64,000 nucleotides of DNA from Streptomyces wedmorensis (GCF_000716445.1 NZ_JNWK01000012.1:92984-156983); one strand, 5' to 3'. Shown: positions 33,251 through 42,926, numbered from the stretch's first letter. Notes: generated by a model from the letters alone, not told the origin. A program made the numbers and translations.

Positions 33251-34672
33251 CTATTTTCGCAGCCGCCGCCATACGGCCTTCGCCGCGTTGTGACCGGACA
33301 TGCCGTGCACGCCGGGTCCCGGCGGGGTGGCCGAGGAGCAGAGGAAGACCGCCGGGTGCGGGGTGGCGTAGGGGCGCAGGGACAGGGTGGGGCGCAGCAG
33401 GAGCTGGAGGCCGCGGGCGGCGCCGCAGGCGATGTCGCCGCCGACGTAGTTGGCGTTGCGCGCGGCGAGTTCGGGCGGTCCGGCGGTGGCGCGGGCGAGG
33501 ACGCGGTCGCGGAAACCGGGGGCGAAGCGCTCGATCTGACGCTCGATCGCCTCGGTGAGGTCGCCGCGCCAGCCGTTGGGCACGTGGCCGTAGGCCCAGA
33601 AGACGTGCTTGCCCTCGGGGGCGCGGGACGGGTCGACGAGGCTGGGCTGCGCCGTGATGAGGAAGGGGGCGTCGGGGGCGGTGCCGGAAGAGGCCTCGCG
33701 CAGCGCGGTGTCGATCTCGCCGGCGGTGGGGCCGATCTGGACGGTGCCGGCGCGCCGGGGTTCCTCGGCGGTCCACGGTACGGGACCGTCCAGGGCGTAG
33801 TCGATCTTGAAGACGCTCGCGCCGTACTTGTAGTGGTCGTAGTGTCCCCCGAAGCCGGCGATCCGGGCGAGCGCGGTCGGCGAGGTGTCGAAGACGTAGG
33901 CGCGGGCCGGCGGCAGGTCGTCGAGGCGCTTGACCTCGAAGTCGGTGTGGACGGCGCCGCCGAGGTCCTTGAGGTACGCGGCGAGGGCGTCGGAGATCGA
34001 CTGCGAGCCGCCCCGGGGCATGGGCCAGCCGCCCGCGTGCGCGGCGAGCGCGAAGACCAGGCCGACGGCGCCGGTGGCGAAACCGCCCAGCGGGGCGATG
34101 ACATGGCCGACGAGCCCGGCGAACAGCGCGCGGGCCTTCTCGTCCCGGAACCTTCGCATCAGCCAGGTGGAGGGCGGCAGACCGGCGAGGCCGAAGCGGG
34201 CGAGGGTGACCGGGTCGCGGGGCAGCGCGGTGAGCGGCAGCTGCATGAAGTCCTTGGCCAGGGTGTCCCACTTGTCGACGAACGGGGCGACGAGCCGGCG
34301 GTACGTCCCCGCGTCGCGCGGCCCGAAGGAGGCGGCGGTCTCGGCGACGGAGCGGGCGAGGACGGCGGCGGTGCCGTCGTCCCAGGGGTGGGCCATGGGC
34401 AGTTCGGGGTGCAGCCACTCCAGGCCGTACCGGTCGAGCGGCATCGTCTTGAAGACGGGCGAGCCGACGCCGAGCGGGTGTACGGCGGAGCAGGGGTCGT
34501 GCCGGAACCCGGGGAGTGTCAGCTCCTCGGTCCTGGCGCCGCCGCCGACGGTCGACTCGGCCTCGAACAAGGCGACCGAGAAGCCGCGCCTGGCCGACTC
34601 CACGGCAGCGGTCAGTCCGTTGGGCCCCGCCCCCACGACGACAACATCGAGCATCGACGTCCTGTTCGTCAC
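33251..34672 (-). CDS. FAD-dependent oxidoreductase, phytoene-desaturase/PYROXD2-like
   Basis: A 473-residue flavoprotein. The dinucleotide-binding motif [20 protein letters not shown] opens the chain, followed by [14 protein letters not shown], a CrtI-like FAD element. The C terminus closes with [18 protein letters not shown], matching the family. These enzymes oxidise hydrophobic or amine substrates; no carotenoid genes lie nearby, so a carotenoid role is unlikely. The GTG start has AAGGAG eight bases upstream. Confidence 0.85.
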   Translation of the reverse strand: MTNRTSMLDVVVVGAGPNGLTAAVESARRGFSVALFEAESTVGGGARTEELTLPGFRHDPCSAVHPLGVGSPVFKTMPLDRYGLEWLHPELPMAHPWDDGTAAVLARSVAETAASFGPRDAGTYRRLVAPFVDKWDTLAKDFMQLPLTALPRDPVTLARFGLAGLPPSTWLMRRFRDEKARALFAGLVGHVIAPLGGFATGAVGLVFALAAHAGGWPMPRGGSQSISDALAAYLKDLGGAVHTDFEVKRLDDLPPARAYVFDTSPTALARIAGFGGHYDHYKYGASVFKIDYALDGPVPWTAEEPRRAGTVQIGPTAGEIDTALREASSGTAPDAPFLITAQPSLVDPSRAPEGKHVFWAYGHVPNGWRGDLTEAIERQIERFAPGFRDRVLARATAGPPELAARNANYVGGDIACGAARGLQLLLRPTLSLRPYATPHPAVFLCSSATPPGPGVHGMSGHNAAKAVWRRLRK

Positions 34673-34734
34673 CTTCGGACTCCTTCGTCAGCCGATGCCA
34701 AGGTCCCCAGGATAGGCCGGTGGCCCGACCGGGC

Positions 34735-35571
34735 TCACAGCCCCCCGAGGAGTCCCCGGATCCGCTCCGCGGTCGCCGCGTCCCGGGCGGCGGTGAACGG
34801 CAGCGCGTTGCCGCCGGTGACGCGGAACCGCTCCCCCGCGACCGTCGTGTCCGCACCGCCCGCCTCGGCGACGAGGAGCAGTCCGGCGGCGTGGTCCCAG
34901 GCGTACTCCCAGCTGAACGCGACGGCGTCGAGCGCTCCTCGCGCCACGGCGAGGTACTCGAGCCCGGCGGAGCCGCACGGGCGGCGGCGCACGCCCTCCG
35001 TGTCCAGGCTCAGCAGGGCGCGCTTCTGCTCGGGCGTCGTGTAGTCCGGGTGCGAGGTGGCGACCTCCAGGACCGCGCCGGGGTCGGGTGATCCGGACCG
35101 CAGCGGCCGCCCGTCGAGGGTGGCCCCGCGGCCGCGCACCGCGACGGCGAACTCCTCCAGGGCCGGGGCGAAGGTCCAGGAGGCGAGGACCTCGCCGTGG
35201 CGGGCCAGCGCCACGAGGGTGCAGAAGGCGGGGTCGCCGTGGACGAACTGGCGGGTGCCGTCGACGGGGTCGACGATCCACACCGGCGCGTCGCCGCGCA
35301 GCGCGTCGCAGACGGCCGGGTCGGCGTGCACGGCCTCCTCGCCCACCACGACGGAGCCGGGCAGCAGTGCGGTCAGGGAGGCGGTGAGATGGGCCTCCGC
35401 GGCCCGGTCGGCCACCGTGACCAGGTCGTGCGGCCCGTTCTTCTCCACGATCTCGTCGGCGGCGAGCTGCCGGAACCGCGGCATGATCTCGGCGGCGGCC
35501 GCCTTGCGGACCGCCTCCTCCACCTCGCCCGTGCCACCGCCGAGGACGTGCTCAAGGAAGTCTCCGATCAT
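34735..35571 (-). CDS. Inositol monophosphatase family protein (possible HisN histidinol phosphatase)
   Basis: A 278-residue Mg- or Li-sensitive phosphatase. Metal motifs: VVGEEAV, WIVDPVDGTRQFVHG and WDHAAGLLL. In actinobacteria this family includes inositol-1-phosphatases, histidinol-phosphatase (HisN) and 3'-phosphoadenosine phosphatases; sequence alone does not separate them. It is 62 bp upstream of the oxidoreductase gene on the same strand, so may share its mRNA. Confidence 0.87.
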   Translation of the reverse strand: MIGDFLEHVLGGGTGEVEEAVRKAAAAEIMPRFRQLAADEIVEKNGPHDLVTVADRAAEAHLTASLTALLPGSVVVGEEAVHADPAVCDALRGDAPVWIVDPVDGTRQFVHGDPAFCTLVALARHGEVLASWTFAPALEEFAVAVRGRGATLDGRPLRSGSPDPGAVLEVATSHPDYTTPEQKRALLSLDTEGVRRRPCGSAGLEYLAVARGALDAVAFSWEYAWDHAAGLLLVAEAGGADTTVAGERFRVTGGNALPFTAARDAATAERIRGLLGGL

Positions 35572-35797
35572 GTCCCCAGCTAAGCACGGCCCTCTGACAT
35601 CCGGAACGCCGCTCCGGCCACCCCCCGTTCACCCGGCCGACCGCCCCCGGCACCGGTCGCGGCGTCAACCGGCCGTGACCGGGGTGGGCCTTGATCGTTG
35701 ACGAGCAGGTGGGCCGGGCCGCGCGCGGGGACGGGTAGAGGAAACGTCTCGGCAGTGCGCGGGCCCGGGGTCGTGTGGTCGACGGGTCGGAGGGTCG

Positions 35798-36607
35798 ATG
35801 GGTTGGACGAGGAAGGTCGCCGCGGCGCTCGCGGGGGCTGCGGCCGGGGTGTGGATGCTGGGGACGGGGCCGGCGGAGGGGATCGTGGGCGGGCAGGAGG
35901 CCAGGCCGCACCAGTACCCGTACATGGCGGGTCTGGTGGATCTGGAGGAGAGGAGGGTGATGTGCGGCGGGGCGCTGATCGGGGAGCGGTACGTGGTGAC
36001 GGCGGCGCACTGTGTGACGGGGTCGTACAGCCGTACGGAGCGGGTGGGCGTCCTGCTCGGCGAGCATGACCTGGCGTCGCGGGAGGACAGCCCGAACGCG
36101 GTGATGGCGGCCGCCGCCCGGATGATCGTGCATCCGGAGTACGACCCGGAGAGCCAACGGAACGACATCGCCCTCGTCCGGCTGGCCGAGCCGGTCGCGT
36201 TCGGCCGGGACGTGCGTCCGGTCGCCCTGCCCGCCTCGTTCGCCCGGGGGGCCTTCGACCACACGCGGGTCGAAGCGCCGGGCTGGGGCGCCACCTCGTT
36301 CGGCGGGCCCACCTCGGACGTCCTGCGGACGGTGACGCTCGAGACGATGAGCAATCCGGTGTGCGGGACCCGGGGGATGCCGCAGGTCACCCCGGCACAG
36401 TTGTGCACGTACGCGCCGGGGCGCGACACCTGCCGGTACGACTCCGGCGGACCGCTGGTGCACACGGTCGCGCGGAAGCCGTACCTGGTCGGCCTGGTCT
36501 CGTACGGGAAGGGGTGCGCGACCGACACTCCGGCGGTGAACACCCGCGTGTGGTCGTACCTCAGCTGGATCGAGCGGACGACCGGGCGGACGCCCCGCGC
36601 CTCATGA
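35798..36607 (+). CDS. Secreted trypsin-like serine protease (S1)
   Basis: 269 residues. A signal peptide (WTRKVAAALAGAAAGVWMLG) ends near AEG and runs almost straight into IVGGQEA, the mature N terminus of active trypsins, so there is little or no propeptide. The triad is visible: His in VVTAAHC, Asp in RNDIALVRL, Ser in CRYDSGGPL (YDSGGP instead of GDSGGP). Six Cys could form three disulfides. The 3' end overlaps the convergent NCS1 gene by 47 bp. Confidence 0.9.
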   Translation: MGWTRKVAAALAGAAAGVWMLGTGPAEGIVGGQEARPHQYPYMAGLVDLEERRVMCGGALIGERYVVTAAHCVTGSYSRTERVGVLLGEHDLASREDSPNAVMAAAARMIVHPEYDPESQRNDIALVRLAEPVAFGRDVRPVALPASFARGAFDHTRVEAPGWGATSFGGPTSDVLRTVTLETMSNPVCGTRGMPQVTPAQLCTYAPGRDTCRYDSGGPLVHTVARKPYLVGLVSYGKGCATDTPAVNTRVWSYLSWIERTTGRTPRAS

Positions 36608-38114
36608 GGACGGTGTGGAGGACCAGGGAGGCGACGAGACCGACGGCCCAGCCGTAGTCGGCGAGGGGCTTGAGGAAGGGGATGAGGCCGTCCTCGGGGA
36701 AGGGGCCGGTGCCGGGGGCCGAGTGGGAGCCGCCGACGGCGAGGACGCCGCCGACCGCGAAGGCGAGCACCGCCGCCGGGTTCCAGCCTCCGCGGTACCA
36801 GTAGGGGCCGTCGGCGCGGTAGAGCCCGTCGAGGTCGAGGACGGTGCGGCGGACGAGCCAGTAGTCGGCGATGAGGATGCCGGCGACCGTGCCGAGGAGT
36901 CCGCCGACCAGGCCGAGCCAGGTGAAGATGTACAGCTCGGGGGTGGCGGTGAGCTTCCACGGCATGATGAGCACGCCCACGACGCCGGTGATCAGCGCGC
37001 CCGTACGGAAGTTCACCAGCTTCGGCGCCAGGTTGGCGAGGTCGTAGGCCGGGGACACGACGTTCGCCGCGATGTTCACCGACAGGGTGGCGACGAGGAC
37101 GGTGACCAGGGCGAAGAGGAGCCCGAAGACGCTGTCGGTCTTGGCGGCGAGCGCCACCGGGTCCCAGACGGGCGCCCCGTACACGGCCTGCGAGCCCGAG
37201 GTGACGAGCACCGAGAGCAGCGCGAACAGGGTCATGGTGGTGGGCAACCCGAGGCTCTGGCCCAGGACTTGCGAGCGCTGCCCGGCGCCGAAGCGGGTGA
37301 AGTCCGGGATGTTGAGGCTGAGGGTCGCCCAGAAGGCGATCATGCCCATGAGGGCGGGGAAGAAGACGGGCCAGAAGTCGGCGCCCCAGCCGAGCCGCGA
37401 GGGCTGGTCGAGGAGGGGTCCGAAGCCGCCCGCCTCGACCGTGATCCATCCGAGGAGGGCGAGCGCGCCGACGATGACGAACGGCGCGGCCCAGTTCTCG
37501 AAGCGGCGCAGGGCCTCCATCCCCCGGTAGATGATGGCGAGTTCGAGCACCCAGAAGAGGCCGAAGCAGAGCCAGAGGGTCCACGGCTGACCGCCGATCC
37601 GTGCCGCGTCCGCCCAGCCGCTGCCGGCCACCTCCTGGAGGACCTTGTCGAGGAGGACGAAGATGCCCTGCCCGCCGATCCAGGTCTGGATGCCGAACCA
37701 GGCGCAGGCGACCCCGGCGCGGATGAGGGCGGGCAGGTTGGCGCCGCGCAGCCCGAACGAGGCGCGGGCGAGGACCGGGAACGGGATGCCGTACTTGGGG
37801 CCGGCGTGGCCGGTGAGCAGCATCGGGACCAGGACGACGACGTTGGCGAGGGCGATGGTGAGGACGGCCTGCTTCCAGTCCATGCCGAGGGCGACGAGAC
37901 CGGAGGCCAGCATCCAGGACGGGATGTTGTGGGCCATGCCGACCCAGAGGGCGGCGAAGTTGTAGGTGGTCCAGCGGCGCTCCGCGAGGGGGACCGGGAG
38001 CAGGTCGTCGTTGACGAAGCGGGAATCGGCGGGGGCCGCGCCGGGTGCGAGCTCGACACGGCCGTCGGCGGGACCGGATATGCCGGGTTGACCAGGGGGG
38101 ACGGTGGCGGTCAT
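36561..38114 (-). CDS. NCS1-family nucleobase/hydantoin/allantoin symporter
   Basis: A 517-residue 12-helix transporter. The family signature near residue 45 reads RRWTTYNFAALWVGMAHNIP, and FGLRGANLPALIRAGVACAW lies further on. NCS1 proteins import uracil, cytosine, allantoin or hydantoins with Na or H. The next operon degrades dihydropyrimidines or hydantoins, so uracil/hydantoin uptake is likely. It has its own promoter region because a strong terminator separates it from that operon. Its 3' end is convergent with the protease gene. Confidence 0.92.
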   Translation of the reverse strand: MTATVPPGQPGISGPADGRVELAPGAAPADSRFVNDDLLPVPLAERRWTTYNFAALWVGMAHNIPSWMLASGLVALGMDWKQAVLTIALANVVVLVPMLLTGHAGPKYGIPFPVLARASFGLRGANLPALIRAGVACAWFGIQTWIGGQGIFVLLDKVLQEVAGSGWADAARIGGQPWTLWLCFGLFWVLELAIIYRGMEALRRFENWAAPFVIVGALALLGWITVEAGGFGPLLDQPSRLGWGADFWPVFFPALMGMIAFWATLSLNIPDFTRFGAGQRSQVLGQSLGLPTTMTLFALLSVLVTSGSQAVYGAPVWDPVALAAKTDSVFGLLFALVTVLVATLSVNIAANVVSPAYDLANLAPKLVNFRTGALITGVVGVLIMPWKLTATPELYIFTWLGLVGGLLGTVAGILIADYWLVRRTVLDLDGLYRADGPYWYRGGWNPAAVLAFAVGGVLAVGGSHSAPGTGPFPEDGLIPFLKPLADYGWAVGLVASLVLHTVLMRRGASARSSARSS

Positions 38115-38258
38115 GGACGGAACCTTTCGTTCGGGGACGGAACGAGGTCACGTGGGGCGGAAAGGTGTCCGCGGGGGCGCCTGGTGGGTTGCCGGGACCG
38201 TTTCGGAGGGGCCGCGCGCCTGACGGTCCGTCGTGCGAGTTCCTTCCCTGACGTCCAC

Positions 38259-38305
38259 GGGAACGGCCGGCCCCCGCCCGCCCGTCGCGGGGGCCGGCCG
38301 TTCCC
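38259..38305 (-). terminator. Very strong terminator of the pyrimidine/hydantoin operon
   Basis: An 18-bp perfect stem (38260-38277 with 38287-38304), extended by one further pair, with a 9-nt loop. It lies just after the stop of the F420 enzyme on the minus strand. Confidence 0.85.
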
Positions 38306-38311
38306 CGGGCC

Positions 38312-39316
38312 TCACGCGGGGCCGAGGGCCGGGATGACGTCGGAGCCGTACGCGTCGATCGTGGCCTCCTTGGCATCGTGCATGGCGTAGACGGCGAACT
38401 GGTCGACGCCCATGTCCCGGAGGCGCCGGAGCTTCTCGACGTGGGCCTCGGCGGGGCCGAGGAGGCAGAAGCGGTCGACGATCTCGTCGGGGACGAAGTC
38501 GGTGGACGGGTTGTCGGCGCGGCCGTGGTGGCTGTAGTCGTAGCCGTGCCGGTCCTTGATGTACGCGGTGAGCTCCTCCGGCACCATGCCCGAGTGCTCG
38601 CCGTACTTCTCCACCAGGTCGGCGACGTGGTTGCCGACCATGCCGCCGAACCAGCGGCACTGCTCGCGGGCGTGTGCCAGGTCGTCTCCGACGTACGCGG
38701 GGGCGGCGACGCAGATGGTGAGGGCGTCGGGGTCGCGGCCGGCGTCGGTGGCCGCCTGGCGGACGGCCTTGACCATCCACTCGGTGAGGAACGGGTCGGC
38801 GAGCTGGAGGATGAAGCCGTCGGCCTTCTGGCCGGCGAGGGCGAGGGCCTTGGGCCCGTACGCCGCCATCCACACCGGCAGCTTCCCGTTCTTCACCCAC
38901 GGGATGCGGATCGGGTTTCCGTCCACCACCGCCTCGCGGCCCTCGGCGAGGTCGCGGATGACGCCGATGGCCTCGCCGAGCCGGGCGAGGGTGTTGGGCC
39001 TGCGGCCGGCGACGCGCATGGCGGAGTCTCCGCGGCCGATGCCGCAGACGGTCCGGTTGCCGTACATGTCGTTGAGGGTGGCGAAGGTGGAGGCGGTGAC
39101 CTCCCAGGTGCGGGTGCCCGGATTCGTCACCATCGGGCCGATGTGGAGCTTGGTGGTGTGTTCGAGGATGCGGCTGTAGATGACGAAGGGTTCCTGCCAG
39201 AGCACGGCGGAGTCGAAGGTCCAGCCGTAGCGGAAGCCGTTGCGTTCCGCCCGGCGCATCAGCCCGACGACCTCCGAGGCGGGCGGATCGGTCTGCAGGA
39301 CGAGTCCGAAGTCCAA
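38312..39316 (-). CDS. F420-type luciferase-like (LLM) oxidoreductase
   Basis: A 334-residue TIM-barrel LLM-family enzyme (MDFGLVLQTDPPASEVVGLM start; WTFDSAVLWQEPFVIY; LHIGPMVTNPGTRTW; VCGIGRGDSAMRVAG), fitting the TIGR03842-type F420-dependent group. It lies 10 bp after dihydropyrimidinase, in the same operon. I infer that it oxidises or reduces the pyrimidine or hydantoin ring (F420 or FMN), possibly in place of dihydropyrimidine dehydrogenase. RutA-like ring oxidation is another possibility. Its substrate is not established. Confidence 0.85.
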   Translation of the reverse strand: MDFGLVLQTDPPASEVVGLMRRAERNGFRYGWTFDSAVLWQEPFVIYSRILEHTTKLHIGPMVTNPGTRTWEVTASTFATLNDMYGNRTVCGIGRGDSAMRVAGRRPNTLARLGEAIGVIRDLAEGREAVVDGNPIRIPWVKNGKLPVWMAAYGPKALALAGQKADGFILQLADPFLTEWMVKAVRQAATDAGRDPDALTICVAAPAYVGDDLAHAREQCRWFGGMVGNHVADLVEKYGEHSGMVPEELTAYIKDRHGYDYSHHGRADNPSTDFVPDEIVDRFCLLGPAEAHVEKLRRLRDMGVDQFAVYAMHDAKEATIDAYGSDVIPALGPA

Positions 39317-39326
39317 CGTCGTTCTC

Positions 39327-40730
39327 CTAGTTCAGGTACTGGCAGGTGGAGCGGGGAGTGAAGGCGCCGTGCCCGGCCCGGCCGGTGAACTTCCTCTGGT
39401 CGATGACCGGTTCGCCGCGCGAGAGGACCGTCTCGACCTGTCCGGTGATCGTCTTCCCCTCGTACGCGGAGTAGTCGACGTTCATGTGGTGGGTGGCCGC
39501 GGAGATCGTCTGGCGGGCGTGCGGGTCGTAGACGACGATGTCCGCGTCGGCGCCGGGCGCGATCGTCCCCTTCTGCGGGTAGAGGCCGAACATCCGGGCC
39601 GGGGTGGCGCAGGCGATCTCGATCCAGCGGCGGCGGGAGATGTGTCCGTCGACGACGGCCTGGTGGAGGAGGTCCATGCGGTTCTCCACGCCGGGCAGGC
39701 CGTTGGGGATCTTCGAGAAGTCGCCGCGGCCGAGGTCCTTCTGTCCGGTGAAGCAGAACGGGCAGTGGTCGGTGGAGACCACCTGGAGGTCGTTGGTGCG
39801 CAGCCCGCGCCAGAGCGCCGCCTGGTGCTCCTTGGGCCTCAGCGGCGTCGAGCAGACGTACTTGGCGCCCTCGAACCCCGGCTCCGCGAGGTTGTCGGTG
39901 GAGAGGAAGAGGTACTGGGGGCAGGTCTCGCCGAAGACGGGGAGGCCCTTGTCGCGGGCGGCGGCGATCTCCGCGACGGCCTCCTCGGCGGAGACGTGGA
40001 CGACGTAGAGCGGGGACCCGGCGACCCGGGAGAGCTGGATCGCGCGGTGGGTGGCCTCGGCTTCCAGGAGGGCCTTGCGGACCTCGCCGTGGTAGCGGGG
40101 GTCGGTCTCGCCGCGGGCGAGGGCCTGTTCGACGAGGACGTCGATGGCGATGCCGTTCTCGGCGTGCATCATGATCAGCCCGCCGTTGTCGGCGGAGCGC
40201 TGCATGGCGCGCAGGATCTGCCCGTCGTCGCTGTAGAAGACGCCGGGGTACGCCATGAACAGCTTGAAGGAGGAGATGCCCTCCTGGACGAGCCGGTCCA
40301 TCTCCTTGAGCGTGTGCTCGTTGACGTCGGAGAGGATCATGTGGAAGGCGTAGTCCACGGCGCAGTTGCCGTCGGCCTTGGCGTACCAGGTGTCGAGTCC
40401 TTCGCGGAGGCTGTGGCCGACGCTCTGGACGGCGAAGTCGACGATCGTGGTGGTGCCGCCCCAGGCGGCGGCGCGGGTGCCGGTCTCGAAGGTGTCGGAG
40501 GCGAAGGTGCCGCCGAAGGGCAGCTCCATGTGGGTGTGGGCGTCGACGCCGCCGGGCAGCACGTAGCGGTCGGTGGCGTCGATGGTCCGGTCGGCGGTCC
40601 AGCCCGCCGCCGTGTCCGAGCCGTGGGCCGCGAGGGCGGCGACGCGGCCGTCCTCGATCAGCACGTCGGCGTGGACTTCGTCGGCGGCGGTCACGACGAG
40701 ACCGCCCCGGATGAGGGTACGGGTGCTCAC
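39327..40730 (-). CDS. hydA: Dihydropyrimidinase / D-hydantoinase
   Basis: A 467-residue cyclic amidohydrolase that opens the ring of 5,6-dihydrouracil or hydantoins. Metal ligands: DAHTHMELPFGG, the carboxylated Lys in SSFKLFMAYPG, the His ligands HAENG and YVVHVS, and the Asp in VVSTDHCPFCF. GTG start with an AGGGGAG box. Its product (N-carbamoyl-beta-alanine) would go to the nitrilase encoded upstream. It lies between the aminotransferase and the LLM gene. Confidence 0.95.
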   Translation of the reverse strand: MSTRTLIRGGLVVTAADEVHADVLIEDGRVAALAAHGSDTAAGWTADRTIDATDRYVLPGGVDAHTHMELPFGGTFASDTFETGTRAAAWGGTTTIVDFAVQSVGHSLREGLDTWYAKADGNCAVDYAFHMILSDVNEHTLKEMDRLVQEGISSFKLFMAYPGVFYSDDGQILRAMQRSADNGGLIMMHAENGIAIDVLVEQALARGETDPRYHGEVRKALLEAEATHRAIQLSRVAGSPLYVVHVSAEEAVAEIAAARDKGLPVFGETCPQYLFLSTDNLAEPGFEGAKYVCSTPLRPKEHQAALWRGLRTNDLQVVSTDHCPFCFTGQKDLGRGDFSKIPNGLPGVENRMDLLHQAVVDGHISRRRWIEIACATPARMFGLYPQKGTIAPGADADIVVYDPHARQTISAATHHMNVDYSAYEGKTITGQVETVLSRGEPVIDQRKFTGRAGHGAFTPRSTCQYLN

Positions 40731-40749
40731 TGGACTTCTCCCCTGCCAA

Positions 40750-40797
40750 CTAGAGGGTTCGGAGGGCCTGTTCCTAGAGGGTTCGGAGGGCTTGTTC
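40750..40797 (-). repeat. 24-bp tandem duplication at the end of the aminotransferase gene
   Basis: Bases 40750-40773 and 40774-40797 are adjacent copies with one mismatch. Each copy encodes EQALRTL plus a TAG stop on the minus strand, so the gene's last eight codons (with stop) are repeated just after the gene. It looks like a slipped-strand duplication. Confidence 0.9.
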
Positions 40798-42054
40798 GAG
40801 GATGGCGGCGCCCTCTTCGGCCTCGGAGACCGTGAGCGAGAGCGGTGGGGCGATGCGCAGGGTGCTCGTGTCGTGGCCGCCGCCCTTGCCGATGAGCAGT
40901 CCGCCTTCGCGGGCGGCCTCCAGGATCGCGGCGGCCGCGTCCGGGTTGGCCCGTTCGGTGTCCGGCTCGGTCAGCTCGATGCCGATCATGAGGCCGCGGC
41001 CGCGGACCTCCCGCACCTCCGGGACGCCGGCGCAGGCGGCCCGGACGCGTTCGATGAGGAGGCCGCCGACGCGCCGGGCGTTGCCCTGGAGGTCGTGTTC
41101 CAGGAGGTACGAGAGGTTGGCGAGCCCGGCGGCCATGGTGACCGGCGAGCCGCCGAAGGTGGAGATGGAGTTGGCGTCGAGGCAGTTCATGATCTCGGCG
41201 CGGGCGACGACTCCGCCGACGGACATGCCGTTGCCGATGCCCTTGGCGAAGGTGAGGACGTCGGGCGGCCCGGCCTGGCCGTGGGCCTGCCAGCCCCAGA
41301 AGTGTTCGCCGGTGCGGCCCCAGCCGGTCTGCACCTCGTCGGCGATCCAGAGGATGCCGTGCCGGTCGAGGACGCGGCGGAAGGCCGCGTACAGGCCGTC
41401 GGGCGGCGAGGTGAAGCCGCCGACGCCCTGGATCGGTTCGGCGATGAGGGCGGCGACCTCCCGGGTGTGGCCGAGGAGGTCCTCGAGGTCGGCGACGCAG
41501 GCCTCGACGAACCGCTCGTCGGTGTACTGGGCGAACGGGCCGCGGGTGCGGACGCCGCCGTGCACGTACAGCGTCTGGAGCGGGGAGAGGCCGGTGGGCG
41601 ACCAGGCGCGGTTGCCGGTGATGCCGACGGTGGAGAAGGAGCGGCCGTGGTAGCTGTTCCGCATGGCCAGGATCTGGTTCGAGCGGCGGTACGCGGTGGC
41701 GAGGAGGAGGGCCGTGTCGTTGGCCTCGGTGCCGGAGGTGGTGAAGAAGACGCGGGCGTCGGGGATGCCGGAGAGGCCGGCGATCCGCTCGGCGAGCTCC
41801 ACCATGGGCCGGTTGAGGTAGAGCGTCGAGGAGTGGATGATCCGCCCGGCCTGCTCGGCGACGGCCTTGGTGACCTCGGGCAGGGCGTGGGCGGTCATGG
41901 TGGTGAGGATGCCGCCGAAGAAGTCGAGGTACCGGCGCCCGTCGGCGTCCCAGACGTGGCGGCCCTCGCCGTGGGTGATCTCGATGGGGTCGCGGTAGTA
42001 GAGGGCGACCCAGTCGGGGATGACGGCCCGGTGCCGGGCGAAGAGGCTGCTCAC
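40774..42054 (-). CDS. Class III aminotransferase, probable beta-alanine-glyoxylate/pyruvate type
   Basis: A 426-residue PLP enzyme. The PLP Lys is in LTFAKGIGNGMSVGGVV; IADEVQTGWGRTGEHFWG holds the Asp that pairs with the ring N; FTTSGTEANDTALL binds the phosphate. It resembles AGXT2-like alanine-glyoxylate and 3-aminoisobutyrate aminotransferases. In this operon it would convert beta-alanine or 3-aminoisobutyrate to the semialdehyde. GTG 42054 overlaps the nitrilase stop (GTGA). A duplicated 3' end follows its stop. Confidence 0.92.
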   Translation of the reverse strand: MSSLFARHRAVIPDWVALYYRDPIEITHGEGRHVWDADGRRYLDFFGGILTTMTAHALPEVTKAVAEQAGRIIHSSTLYLNRPMVELAERIAGLSGIPDARVFFTTSGTEANDTALLLATAYRRSNQILAMRNSYHGRSFSTVGITGNRAWSPTGLSPLQTLYVHGGVRTRGPFAQYTDERFVEACVADLEDLLGHTREVAALIAEPIQGVGGFTSPPDGLYAAFRRVLDRHGILWIADEVQTGWGRTGEHFWGWQAHGQAGPPDVLTFAKGIGNGMSVGGVVARAEIMNCLDANSISTFGGSPVTMAAGLANLSYLLEHDLQGNARRVGGLLIERVRAACAGVPEVREVRGRGLMIGIELTEPDTERANPDAAAAILEAAREGGLLIGKGGGHDTSTLRIAPPLSLTVSEAEEGAAILEQALRTL

Positions 42055-42893
42055 GGCTGCACCAGCCCGTCGTACGCGTCGGGGCGGCGGTCCCGGTAGA
42101 AGGCCCACTGTTGGCGCACCTGTTCGATCAGACCGAAGTCCAGGTCGCGGACGACGAGTTCCTCCTCCTTGTCGGAGGCGACGTCGCCGACGAACTGTCC
42201 GCGCGGGTCGACGAAGTAGCTGGTGCCGTAGAAGTCGTTGTCGCCGTACTCCTCGATGCCGACGCGGTTGATGGCGGCGACGAAGTACTCGTTGGCGACG
42301 GCCGCGGCGGGCTGTTCCAGCTGCCAGAGGTAGGAGGAGAGGCCGCGGTGGGTGGCCGAGGGGTTGTAGACCAACTGCGCTCCGTTGAGTCCGAGTTGGC
42401 GCCACCCCTCCGGGAAGTGCCGGTCGTAGCAGATGTAGACCCCGACCCTGCCGACGGCGGTGTCGAAGACCGGCCAGCCGGCGTTCCCCGGGCGGAAGTA
42501 GTACTTCTCCCAGAAGCCCTTGACCTGCGGGATGTGGTGCTTGCGGTACTTGCCGAGGTAGCTGCCGTCGGCGTCGATGACGGCGGCGGTGTTGTAGTAG
42601 AAGCCCTCGTTCTCGACCTCGAAGACGGGGACCACGATCACCATCCCGGTCTCCCGGGCGAGCTCCCGCATCCGGGAGACGGTGGGGCCGTCGGGGACGG
42701 GTTCGGCCCAGCGGTAATGCTCGGGCTCCTGGACCTGGCAGAAGTAGGGGGCGTTGAACACCTCCTGGAAGCCGATCACCTTGGCACCCTGCCGGGCCGC
42801 CTCCCGGGCGTGTTCCTCGTGTTTGGCGATCATGGATTCGGTGTCGCCCGTCCAGGTCGCCTGGACGAGCGCGGCGCGTACGACGTCGGTCAT
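42051..42893 (-). CDS. Nitrilase-family hydrolase, probable beta-ureidopropionase
   Basis: A 280-residue carbon-nitrogen hydrolase. The catalytic triad is visible: Glu in GFQEVFNAPYF, Lys in GKYRKHHIPQ, and Cys in VYICYDRHFPEG. The HHIPQ and YDRHFPEGWR blocks fit beta-ureidopropionase/N-carbamoyl-amino acid amidohydrolase. It would hydrolyse N-carbamoyl-beta-alanine, the product of the adjacent dihydropyrimidinase. ATG 42893 has AAGGAG upstream; a longer reading would add seven residues. First gene of the operon, overlapping the aminotransferase by 4 bp. Confidence 0.92.
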   Translation of the reverse strand: MTDVVRAALVQATWTGDTESMIAKHEEHAREAARQGAKVIGFQEVFNAPYFCQVQEPEHYRWAEPVPDGPTVSRMRELARETGMVIVVPVFEVENEGFYYNTAAVIDADGSYLGKYRKHHIPQVKGFWEKYYFRPGNAGWPVFDTAVGRVGVYICYDRHFPEGWRQLGLNGAQLVYNPSATHRGLSSYLWQLEQPAAAVANEYFVAAINRVGIEEYGDNDFYGTSYFVDPRGQFVGDVASDKEEELVVRDLDFGLIEQVRQQWAFYRDRRPDAYDGLVQP

Positions 42894-42926
42894 GAGCTGC
42901 TCCTTCGGCACGGCGTCAGAGAGCCT

